This document shows, piece after piece, positions 10,288 through 20,405 of a stretch of 64,000 nt of DNA. The position numbers and the translations under genes are program-made. The notes under the pieces were generated by a model. That model had not been told where the DNA came from. It did no database searches and saw only the letters and a program-made list of their open reading frames with translations. Origin of the DNA: Capsicum annuum (Eukaryota; Streptophyta; Magnoliopsida; Solanales; Solanaceae); NCBI RefSeq assembly GCF_002878395.1, contig NC_061114.1, forward strand, positions 167,261,937-167,325,936, read 5' to 3'. How positions within the stretch are numbered: the first letter of the stretch is position 1; each line of letters starts with the position of its first letter.

Positions 10288-12252
10288 GGTTTATCCCAAG
10301 AACCAGAAGTTCCAGAGAGCCACTATTACCATTTAATCCGGAACCACAACTAATTAGTAGAATGGCAGACCAACAGAAGGCTGACAGGTTAACAGCCTTA
10401 GCTAGAGCTTAGGTGAATATGCAGAATGATGGTCAACAAGTACGGCATCAAAATCCTGAGGATGAAGACTTGGGATACGAGGAGTTTCTAAACCCTAGTA
10501 GCCCAAGGTGTGTAGAGCAAATAGCTGCACCAATACAGCATAATGCTAAAAGAAACCGTCCGTTTCGAGAAAGAAAAAATACCAACTAGTCCAGTATGAC
10601 CTCAATGATGATGATGGTGGAATGGATGAAGAAGGTACAACAGGTGCAATTATTCCACCAGAGTTAGCACTTAGGGAAAAATTCAACATTACGAGTACTA
10701 TAATTCAACTTCTTCATCTGAAGGGGTTGTTTGGTGGACTTCCCGGGGATGATCCGAACTTGCATCTAGTAAACTTTGTCACCATTTTTAAATCTTCTGA
10801 TAACCTAGGGGTGGGATAGATTATTTCCATTCTCTCTGTCTGGGGAGGCAATATTGTGGCTTAATGAGCTGACACCCAATTCTATAACCAACTGGAGGTA
10901 GTTAAAAGGAGCTTTCCTAGATAGGTTCTTTCCACCTTCCAGGAGGGTACAGTTGAGGGATAAGATCACTAACTTTAGATAGCTCCCAAATAAAGCCTTC
11001 CATGAAACTTGGAAGAGATTTGAAGAGAAGTTGATGCAGTTTCGAACCACAACATGATGAACAGACACTTTATAAAGACTTTGTATAAGGCTCTTAACTC
11101 TGTGACAAAATCAATTATAGATAATACTGCTGGCGGTTTGTTTGTTGATCTTACACTCCCAGAGGCTTTAGAAATGCTAGAGAAAATGAACAAACAGAGT
11201 TGAGCATAGAATATCAGAGACTCTGTGGTAGCAAGCTCCACTATTTCTGTTGGTATTACTACGGAATAATGCAAAAAATACAAGGATCATGATCAAGAAA
11301 TGGCTCACCTAAAATCGCAAATGGACTTGCTAACCAAGTATTTACTATCAGGTAAAATTGAGAAAGTGAAGGCTGTGGGATTGCAGGGCAAAGTGGATTC
11401 CAACTTAGAAGATGAGACGAAGTGTGTAAATAATCAGGGGTGTTTCTGAGTCAATAGCCAAGGAAATCAAAGTCGGACTTATTATGACAAGGCTGGATAT
11501 AAGAACCAAGAGAAAGTAAATTAGAGGATCAATAATGATAGGAGCGGGTTATATGTCCCTCCTAGAAATCGTGAGGCTGCTATAATAAGTTCTAAAAATA
11601 TGTCTATAGCAGACATGATGGCTAAATTGTTAAAGGAAGTGGAGGCTACCAACTCAGGGGTGACTACCAAAAAGACCGATCTGTCCTCTATGTGCTAGTT
11701 GGTAAGATCGCACTCCACTTTGATCAAATAACTGGAACAACAAATGAGACAACTCTCTGTAGTACTAAACCAGAGGAAGAGTGGAACATTCCTAGTGATA
11801 CAATTAAAAATCTGCAGAATAATGGCTCATGTATGACGATTACCACTAGAAGTCGTATGATATTACCTGGCCCTTCTATGGGAAAAATTAGAGTTAAAGA
11901 TGTGATTAAAGTAGATGATGAACCTGAAGAAGAATGTCCAGTGGAGTCTGGGAAGCTAGATGGTTCTGATGATGCTCCAAAACAAGGAAAAAAGATGGAG
12001 AAGGAGGTAGTGGTTACTACTATTCTAAAACTAGCCTCACTTTCCTCAGTGGTTGAAGAAGAAAATAGATGATACAAAATTTAGTAAGTTCATGGCAATG
12101 TTAAAGCAACTAACAGTGAACGTGCCTTTGGTAGAGGCACTTGAACAAATCCTAGGATATGCTAAATTTATGAAGGATTTGGTGATGAAGAAGAGGACAG
12201 TAAGCTGTGAGACGGTGGACAATATCCACTATTGTAGTGCCATTTCTACATG
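10288..12252 (+). pseudogene. gag: Athila-like gag remnant
   Basis: The usual Athila Gag landmarks appear in order: an EEFLNPS segment (about 10480), KFNITSTIIQLLHLKG and GLPGDDPNLHLVNF (10680-10790), a W-R-Q/LKGAFLDRFFPPSR-like segment readable across frame changes (about 10890-10940), FHETWKRFEEKL (about 11000), DNTAGGLFVDLTLPEALEML (11120-11180), a linker with NNGSCMTITTRS (11815-11855), and VNVPLVEALEQILGYAKFMKDL (12117-12183), just before protease. Stops at 10411, 10817, 11203 and elsewhere plus frame changes inactivate it. Gag forms the particle that packages the element RNA. The original start is probably the mutated codon near 10288 (ATCCCAAGAACC context). Confidence 0.85.
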
Positions 12253-12269
12253 ATCCTTCGTGCAAAAGA

Positions 12270-12672
12270 AGGCTGAACCTGAAGCATTCACTATTCCATG
12301 TACAATCGGGTCTATCAATTTTGCTAAGGCCCTATGTGATCTGGAGGCGAGTATAAATATTATGCCACTAGCTGTGTATTAAAAGATGGATTTGAAAGAT
12401 CCTACCCTAACAAACATGTGGTTGGTGATGGCGGATAGGTCTATAAAGCAGCCAGTAGGAAAATTACATGATGTATTGGTAAAGGTGGCTGACTTTATAC
12501 TTCCTGATGATTTCATAGTCCTAGACTGTGAGGTTGAATTTAAAGTACCCATCATTTTTGGTAGAACATTCTTTGCAACTGGGAGAGTGGTAGTGGACAT
12601 AGAGCTGCATGAGCTAAAGTTCAGGTTCAATGACCAAGAAGCAAGATTTGAAATGCTGTTATCCATGACATA
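12270..12672 (+). pseudogene. pro: Retropepsin-like protease remnant of Athila1
   Basis: This reads [20 protein letters not shown] (12300-12359) and then, in 12386-12673, an almost open protease tail with ADRSIKQPVGKLHDVLVKV, FIVLDCEVEFKVPI and GRTFFATGRVVVDIE. This is the classic plant retropepsin pattern in which the catalytic loop D-L-G-A-S cuts the Gag-Pol polyprotein. Here the loop is D-L-E-A-S, so the Gly after the catalytic Asp is changed to Glu, and a stop separates the two halves near 12380. It should be inactive. It follows gag without a break in domain order. After 12673 the similarity to the autonomous relative Athila2 (which continues into RT) ends. Confidence 0.85.
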
Positions 12673-12880
12673 GCAAAAGGAGATGAGTGTCTTTTCAATC
12701 GTGGTTGTGTTTTATGAAGATGGGAAATAGGTAGCAATATGGTATCTTGGTGAAGTTTGAGGAGTCAAGATAACGTAGTTGTGCTGCGACATTAAAATAG
12801 GCGCTATTGGAAGGCAACCCAAAATTTGTATGTTTAAACACAAGTTTTTTTGATTTATTTAGAAGTGGAGTAGAAATTAC
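12673..12880 (+). other. Junction between protease and the extra ORF of Athila1
   Basis: A short post-protease piece (VVVFYEDGK-like, about 12700-12730) still resembles the Athila protease tail. It then loses recognisable coding. In Athila2 the protease is followed instead by an LGSGNTLPIII linker and RT. The switch point in this interval marks where RT and integrase were replaced. Confidence 0.5.
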
Positions 12881-13869
12881 ACTCGATTGAAGAATCATTC
12901 AAATCAAAAGTCTTGGTTAGCCACCCTCAAAGCTGAAGAAAAACTTGAATGGCTGACCACCCCGAATGAAAGGATTTTTAAGGCCTCCCTGACTCAAGAT
13001 GTAAGGTTCTGGTGGAGTGTAGTGTGCACCCATTTGATGCCTACTGAGGGAGCTAACATCCATGGAGATAATAGAGCAATACTTGTCACAAGTCTTGTGG
13101 CTAAACTCGAATTAAACTTCTGAGAGATCATTGTTAAGGAGATAAAAATTCAGGTCTCAAGGCCCAACACAGAATATCCTTTCCCATGTCTAATTACGAG
13201 GTAGTATAAGGCAGCCAATGTACTTGAGGTTGTAGGGATAGATAATGAACTTCCTGCCAAGAAGACCCACAACCCCACCGATATGATGAAAATCAGCTGA
13301 GGCTGACACTTGACAAAAGAGCACGGGCTGTAACAGATCCACCTGTTACAGATACCAGCTCAACACCTAATGTAGAGGTGTAGGATTCTAAAGTTGTACC
13401 ACCGACATCCTCAGCACTAGAAGATTCAGTTCCTTGAAATGAAACAAATCCTTCAACTATTGTATTTACCACAGAATTTGCTTTCAACCCGAGTAATTTC
13501 AGGAGAGTGGCAAAACAAGCCAAGTGGTGTGAGGCCCAGCTACAAATTTTTGCCAAGAAATTTTTCTTTGCGGTAGACAAGAGGATTAAGGTCACACTTG
13601 AGCCCTTTAGAGCCTTGCCCAGTTGGATTGATGATTTAGAAAACCATTTTAATACATGGTTAACAAAAATGTTGGGCCCATACCTTGCACAATTCCGATC
13701 AGCCCTGGACAAGGTAAAGGTAGATGTTGGAGTACTACAGGAGAAACAACTTATGGTGTTGGCAGATCTGATTGTTGAGGAGTCTGAGGGTGAAATCCCA
13801 TTGCTTGATCTCGTGGGGGAACCAATTAAGAAAAAGAAGAAGACGGGCGAAAGAAAAAGGTATGGGTAA
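12881..13869 (+). pseudogene. Extra ORF of Athila1, part 1 ('putative plant transposon protein'-like)
   Basis: Two readable stretches, 12887-13123 and 13294-13869 (joined by a frameshift near 13290), form one long protein. The first has WLATLKAEEKLEWLT, FWWSVVCTHLMPTEGANIHG, RAILVTSLVAKLELNF and, after an in-frame stop, EIIVKEI and TEYPFPCLITR. This pattern resembles plant proteins annotated as 'putative plant transposon protein' (Pfam Transposase_32, from memory). The second stretch is hydrophilic and probably helical, with repeated hydrophobic spacing (FFFAVDKRIKVTLEPF, LPSWIDDLENHFNTWL, a run LGPYLAQFRSALDKV) and a basic tail KKKKKTGERKR. The ORF is cut at 13874 by the LARD and resumes at 23001. 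Function is unknown; no catalytic motif is visible. Confidence 0.7.
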
Positions 13870-13874
13870 GAGAG
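13870..13874. repeat. Target-site duplication GAGAG (left copy, LARD)
   Basis: GAGAG before the LTR at 13875 is repeated at 23001-23005 directly after the second LTR. Confidence 0.92.
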
Positions 13875-16495
13875 TGTGATAACCCAAGTTTTCCTGTTAA
13901 ATATTTTTCTCCCAAATATGTTGAGTCATTAAAGCCTTTTTATCTTTCCAAGAGTCTATTAAGATCTCAGACGAAAATGTGTTGAATTCTATACTTTGTC
14001 AGGATTAATAATTTTTCTCTTTGGAATTTCTAGATATGCAATCCGTCATTGCGTAGAGCATCAACTAAGCTTTCCAACGATATATGGATCATCCAAAATG
14101 GACACTCGAGCGATGAATTATGATCATTCCGATCTAACCATGAAAAGTGGTGAACAGTAAATGTGCAGGAAAAAAAATTGAGGCCAGACGAATTTTAGGG
14201 TCAACTTCAAATGATCATAACTCCTTGTACATAATGATCTGGGTAAGCTACAATATATCAACAGAAAGCTATGAGAGTCCTCTTTCAATTGAAATTAGTT
14301 TCATCCAATTTGTGCATAGGAGAAAAAGGTTATGGTCGATCTACTTCAGGCTATCAAAATAGTCCACCAAAGGTCAGATTTGACATTATTTGATTTTTAA
14401 GGGTATTTTGGTCATTCCTACTCCAATCCATCCAGGTAAACCATGGATTTAAGTCCATTAAGAGCATTTAATAGATCATTTTTCTCTAAAATTTCCTAAG
14501 GCTCTAACCCCAACCCTACTACTCCAAATTTCATCCTTCCATGTCTCTTGATTGAACCATAGAAATTTCAAATTGATTTGGGATTAGAGTAGATCATGTT
14601 GAGGGCTTCGAGAAGCACCCTTTATTTTTGTGAGTAAAGTTCTGAAGTCGGAAGTTCATATTCATCTTCCATTTTTAGATATGTGGGGCTTTGAACAAGA
14701 ATAATTTTCCCGTTCTTGTGCCCGTGTCTTTAATTTTTATTATGGATTATTATGAGTTTGGAAAATGAATTTATTTTCAAGATATCCTACCATGAGATTT
14801 TGATTATGTATATATGTAAATTGTTTAAGCTTACCAATTATGATTATTTAATGGATTCATATGGTTCTTTAAGTTGAATTATGTCTAAATAATTTGATTA
14901 TGAACTTATAAAGATTTGAATTGTAAGTTTTGAATCACATGAGTATTTGACTATTTTCGTTCTATGAATTGAGATTTAATATTGGGATTCTTGGTGTTTC
15001 TATCAAGAATTGATATATTTTGAACATGTATCCACGTTTTAAGTTCAAGAATGAATTATTGGTATTTACAAGTGTTTTCGAGCCATGTATCAAATTTTAA
15101 GCTTTCTTATGGCAATTTGAGTTATTGGGTATATTGATATCAAAATTGCAATGAGTCTTGGTATTTTTTGGATGGTTTTGATGAGTTAAATTGTTGAAAA
15201 TATTACATATTGAGTCTTCATATCCTTGTCCAAATGTTGAGTTGGTTATGGTTCAATTCATTGATACCTTGTTGATGTTGAGGAAGATTAAAATGTTTTG
15301 AGCTAAAATGTGTTGAGTTAGAAATCCACAAATTGATATGATTTGATAAATGAGAAAGAGATTTGATTTGGTCTTTATGATAGAACCTTGTGATGTTGTG
15401 GTGGATTTCCTAATGTGTTCTGAGCTTGTCGGGGAGTAGTACTTAGCACCGAGAGGGAAATTTGGTATTTCTCCAAACCTATGTTCCACTGTAGGGTTGT
15501 TTGATGATGATATTATTGGCCAGAGAGCCCGATTGTGATATTGTAGTTTTATGGTCGTACTCCCTGGCAAAGAGTATGACGCTCCCACCAACGGGGGTTT
15601 CAAATGTTGGTATTCCACGTAGCTCATATGGGGTTGTCGGTTATAGGAAACTCCCGTGTCTATAAAATTAAGTTTCTTGAATTACCGAGTCACTCCGAAA
15701 TATGAGTCAAAGAGTTGAGATGTTTATGATGTTTTATGGTCATTTATGATGATTTATAATTATATATGATGATTTTTGACGACATGATAATTTATGATGA
15801 TTTAGAATGATTTATCATACTTTATGATTTATAATGATTTACATGGATTACGAGATTTTATCATATCAACTATTTATTATGAAATTACGAAAAGTATGAT
15901 TTGATATAACTCAAGCCAAGTGAGCCATATTATTCGTATGCATGTTTTGATGAAATTGATTATATTATTTATATTTTTGCATGCACCTCCACATACTCAG
16001 TATATTGCAAAGTGTTGACCCACATATTTCTATGGGCTACATTCTTACCAAAATGTAGGTACAATTTGTAGCGCACATATCATGTTTAGCTGGGTCGCAG
16101 CTCTTGATCGGCAGGTGATTAGTTCTTTTGATTCAGGGACTTGAGTTGTTCAGATTTGAGGTGTATTGTATTTTTTTTATTCAGTCGCATAGAGTAAGGG
16201 TAGTTGGGAGTCATGACCCGGCTATCTTTGGTCAATGCTAGTAGAGGCTTCATAGACAGTCACTAGTAGTCAGTGTATTCAGTTTTAGATTTGTATATAT
16301 ATGAGCAGAATTGTGACCATGTAAATTTACTTTCATATTGGTTAGACTAAGTTATGGGTTATTTCCGCATTATTCTTTCTATTTTATGTATTTTATTCAG
16401 TTGCTTTGTGTTATGCTAGATGAAGGGTTAGCTTGGGGTCACTTGTGACCTTAAGCACCGTGTGATATCTCGGGATCCAATTTCAGGGTGTTACA
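13875..16495 (+). repeat. LARD 5' LTR
   Basis: 2621 bp, closely similar to 20406-23000. The outer 400 bases carry more substitutions than the middle. It includes an AT-rich run of GATGATTTAT-like units at about 15724-15850, copied in the 3' LTR at about 22225-22345. Open frames inside (for example 14147-14362) have no family resemblance. Confidence 0.93.
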
Positions 16496-16499
16496 AGCT

Positions 16500-16511
16500 T
16501 GGTATCAGAGC
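16500..16511 (+). other. Initiator Met-tRNA primer-binding site of the LARD
   Basis: tggtatcagagc is an exact match to the usual site and begins four bases after the LTR end. Confidence 0.9.
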
Positions 16512-17186
16512 ACAGAGTTCAAGTGTCCTAGGGTATCTATGAAGCCGTGTCTAGTAGAGTCTTGCGGACCGGTACGGAGATGTCTGTACTTTTCTTCGAG
16601 AGGCTACGAGGCATTTAGGAAAATGTTCCCTTTCTTTCAAGTCATAGATCGTGCTGTGGAAAGGTTCTTTAAGAAATTCATACGGGTTCATATCTTGCAT
16701 AAATTGGGCCATTTTGCCTTGTTCTAAAATACCAGATATAGTCAAGCGTAAATCCTTATAGATGGTGCTTTCTTAGATAATATCCTCTGATATTACGGGC
16801 TTGTAAGTGAGCTAGAAAAAAATTATTTGATTAGTGCTCTTGAGTTTTGAAAAATTGAGGTGTCATATGTACGTTCTGGAAGGTTATGCATTAAGCCTAT
16901 GTCGGAAGTATTTTTGGATTTCTCCCTAGAACTCATGATGTGATTTCGTATTTTCCTTATCTGTGTACTAATATTGAGACAGGGTGATTAACTAGTTCTA
17001 ATTTCCTCTCTTGATTATATTCCTGGGCTTACTAGCAAAGGTTCCATAGCTTTCAAGATGTACCCTCATCCCTCTTGAGTCGTTCAGTTGAGGTAAAGTA
17101 AGACACATATTCTCGGATCCTTGATTATGGTGTACCAGGCTTTTATTTCTTGAAAATATTTTCTGATCACCTTTTGATGAAAACTT

Positions 17187-17316
17187 AAAGTCTAGTGAAG
17201 CCGTGTGGGGCTTATTTTGATTCACTAGCATAATTGTTTTGATATTTATTTCCTTTTTCAAAATACAAAACCAAAGTCTAGTGAATCCGTGTGAGGCCTA
17301 TTTTGATCCACTAGCA
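17187..17316 (+). repeat. 44-bp direct repeat with short terminal inverted arms
   Basis: Two similar 44-bp units, 17187-17230 and 17273-17316, each begin aaagtctagtgaa or aaagtctagtgaatcc and end cactagca, with 42 bases between them. Within each unit CTAGTGA/TCACTAG-type arms can pair (perfect 8 bp in the first copy). Confidence 0.8.
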
Positions 17317-19704
17317 GCTGGCTGTTTACTTTGTTGTTCTTGTATTGGTTGGAACCGAGGGGTTGGAAACATGGTGGAAGGCGGTATGAATAAATTATTA
17401 TGGCATAGGACATGGAATTGTGGATGATTATTGTCGTTATAAGGTTTTGGTGGACTAGTACGTTTGGGGTGTTTGATAGATGGAAATGGTTGTTGAGATT
17501 GTTGTTAATCGTAGTCAGAGTGAGTTGTTAAGTTTGTATAGCAGGTGATGAGAAAAATGAATTTAATAATTGAATTGCTACAACGTTAGTGATAGGGAGG
17601 AGATTTAGTAGGTTTGAACAGTATGTATGAGAGCTTAAGTCTATTTATTTGTGATCAAGTGTGATATTGTGTGTTGAGGTAGTAGTATGCTCAAGGTGTT
17701 ATAGGGATTTTTTTTATGTTATTAAATGTTAAGCGGTTAATGTTATACTTGATCGTGTAAGTATGAATGATGATATGTAGTATATGATGTAATTGTGAGT
17801 TAACTTGAGCATTAGAGGTTGACGAGGGTGTTAGTTTGAGATGTGATGTTAGTAAAGCACGAAGAAGTTAGTATGGTTTAGCGAAGGTTTGATGTATCCA
17901 TGGTAAGTGCTAGAATCTAAGCTGCAGAGTGCATGAATTATTGTATGATAACTTTTGAAGTTGTCTAAGCTGGTGGGTATTTGAGAGTTATGTTAAGATT
18001 GGGTTTTGCGTTCGCAGGTGTAGTTATACGGGTTAAGTTATAGATCTTGTGTATGGGTATATCCGAGGACCCTGGAGTAAAGCGAATGACATGGACTAGA
18101 GTTTGTATGGTGATTCGTTGACTCGGAGTGTTGGCTTAAGTCTAAGGGGGAGATAGTAGAAAAAATAACTAAGTTAAGATTGCCTGATTCAGGTAGTTGT
18201 ATTAGTGGGTTGCAAGTGGGTGGTGAGAAGTAGTGGTGTTGATCCTATTTTACCCCAGCCTTTTCAATGACTTCGATATTTTCTCATGTCTCATGTTTCA
18301 TTCCCCCAATCATAATACATGTTCACGCGTATCATGGGAAATTATGTATTCTCCTAACGATCGAAAATGGACTCCCAATTTTTCTAGCGGGCGAAATCGA
18401 CATTCCATAAGCTATAAACTCCAAACTCAAGTTGCTTTCTTCATAATGCATGTGCTTAAGTTTTATTGTATGTTCAAGTTCAGTCCACTGGCAACACCCT
18501 TAGCGACCAATAAGATTCAATTTATGTCCCGGGTGTCCTTAATCTTTAATCTTAATTCTGGTTGAATTCATGCATTTGATGCTCTAGTTCTCCGACCTCA
18601 ATAACCACACCAATTCATACACAATGTCCCTTCATATTCTACCCTTTCATGACTTTCCATTTGTCGAGGGAGTGTGGATGAACAGTGGTGACGATAGGAG
18701 AGAGTGAGCGGGTTTTTGTTGATAAAGATTGTGGCATGTTCATTTTAGCTAAGGTGGCAAGTATGGAGTAAGCTTGAGGGTAGGATTTTGATCGATGTCA
18801 TGGTTATTTGAATCATTTTGTGTTGTGTTTGTGAAAGTAGTTGTGTGATGGTTTATCTAGATTTGTAGGTGGGGAATTATTGAAGTTAAGTCTTGTGCAT
18901 GGCTTCGTTAATTGGAAAAGTTAGTGAGTGTTTTCTTAAGAATAGTGCCCAGAAGTTGTCTTAATAAAGGATTGTAGAATTTGAAAAAGGTGTTTTATGG
19001 GTGTTGATTAGGATTGTATACGTATTTATAAAGATAGGCTTGAACATCATGTGTGTATATATGGACGGAGATTAAAGTTTATATTATCGATAAGTTTTGG
19101 TGTCTATGTTAATTTAGAAGTCTAAGCTAAAAGCTCTTGTAAATTGATCTTGCATAGCACTCATGTTTTGTGAATATATCTCCTGTCTGAGGATATTAGT
19201 TGCAAGCCTTGGCCTTTCTATAAGTTGAATTGCGTATATGACTATGAATAGTTCCCTAAGCTTCAAGACTTGTTGATATGAATATGATGGTTGAAAATGG
19301 TGAGTATTAAGTGGATTAGAGTTGATTGAGTAGTAATAAGAATTATCTGTGAGATGAGGAATTGTAACAATGTGGATGTGTGTAAATTTATAATTTGGAA
19401 TGGTGCTATGTTACGGTGTTAGGTGGAGGAATTGGTGACTCTAAATTAAGCTTGAAAATGAGGAGAGAGAGTTTGGCTTAGTTAGATTTGAATAGCTAAG
19501 ATTGCAAATGCCTTGTGAGAATTATGAATTGAATCAAGTAAGGTATTTGGGTAAAATAGTATTGCGGAGAAAGGGTGTGCGAAGCGTATTGATAAGATTG
19601 AAAGTAAGGAGTTGTACTGTGTGGGGTCTAGTACTTTTATTTTGATATAAGACTGATCGACCTACGCTCCATACTTAAAATTGGGGTCGAGTTATAAATC
19701 CTTA

Positions 19705-19710
<6 letters not shown>

Positions 19711-19754
<44 letters not shown>
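19711..19754. repeat. (TA)22 microsatellite
   Basis: A pure TA dinucleotide run of 44 bases inside the LARD interior. Such runs are prone to length variation and may also be assembly-sensitive. Confidence 0.95.
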
Positions 19755-19759
<5 letters not shown>

Positions 19760-20390
19760 TGGACCATATCCCAAACCTAATTGCTTCCTAGTAGCATTGA
19801 AAGTTCCTTGGAAAGATTTTGAATCATGTCCTAATTGAATGAGAGCGTGTCTGGATTTGGTCCGTGCACCTAGAAATTCAACTTGATAGTTATTCCGACG
19901 GATTCATATATTTCTTCCATCTTCCAATATGGTCCAATCTCACAACTTGAAGTTTTGTGAGCATAACCATTTCAAGAATGATTTATTTGCGTTGAAGCGA
20001 GATACCAAATTCTATTTAGCCTTTGCTTTTGTTTCCGACCCAAGTATTAAGCCATGGGTCGATCATAAAGTGTCCCGTATATCAATTAGTATTATTCGGG
20101 GAGAACCGATCCCAAGAGAGAGATATTGTGATATTCCGAGTTTTCATATCCTAGATCTTTCATCTCTTTCTTTGTGAATGCGGATTTAAATCGAAGTTAA
20201 TAATTTTTCCATCATCCAAATCTTTTAGTAATAGACTCAACTATGTCATTTTGATTATCATGAGCTTATGCGCCGGAAACTACTCCAAAGCTTAGAAAAA
20301 TATAAACTTGTTCATCAAGCTATTTTAGTTGCGTCTCCTCAATTTTCCTTGTCTTCCTAACCCAACGAGCGACATCAGGGATGAATGTTT

Positions 20391-20405
20391 ACAAGGGGGA
20401 GATGA
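20391..20405 (+). other. Polypurine tract of the LARD
   Basis: acaagggggagatga lies directly before the 3' LTR, the expected primer for plus-strand cDNA synthesis. Confidence 0.85.

Larger units (their letters stand above)
16512..20390 (+). other. LARD interior, non-coding
   Basis: The first 140 bases resemble the 5' leader of Tekay-type elements (gtctagtagagtcttgcgg; a tttccctttctttc tract). The rest contains no Gag, protease, RT or integrase in any frame. Long stretches (17400-18240 and 18665-19680) are G/T-rich and C-poor, while 18240-18665 has the opposite strand bias. The open frames at 18233-18565 and 19929-20177 lack any family signature and I do not call them genes. Confidence 0.8.

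Noticed and set aside
12379..12666. 95-codon frame antisense to the Athila1 protease
   Set aside because: It mirrors the protease reading on the opposite strand, which has clear family motifs.
16500..16511. tRNA gene remnant
   Set aside because: The 12-base tRNA complement is a retrotransposon primer-binding site; no cloverleaf surrounds it. The same applies to 10182, 42159, 33808, 46666 and 60785.
18233..18565. 110-codon open frame in the LARD interior
   Set aside because: No domain is recognisable, and no start context or relatives can be shown. Such a length occurs by chance in 9 kb. It is kept only as a composition anomaly.
19929..20177. 82-codon open frame near the LARD 3' LTR
   Set aside because: No motif is recognised; it lies in non-coding interior with no partner frame.
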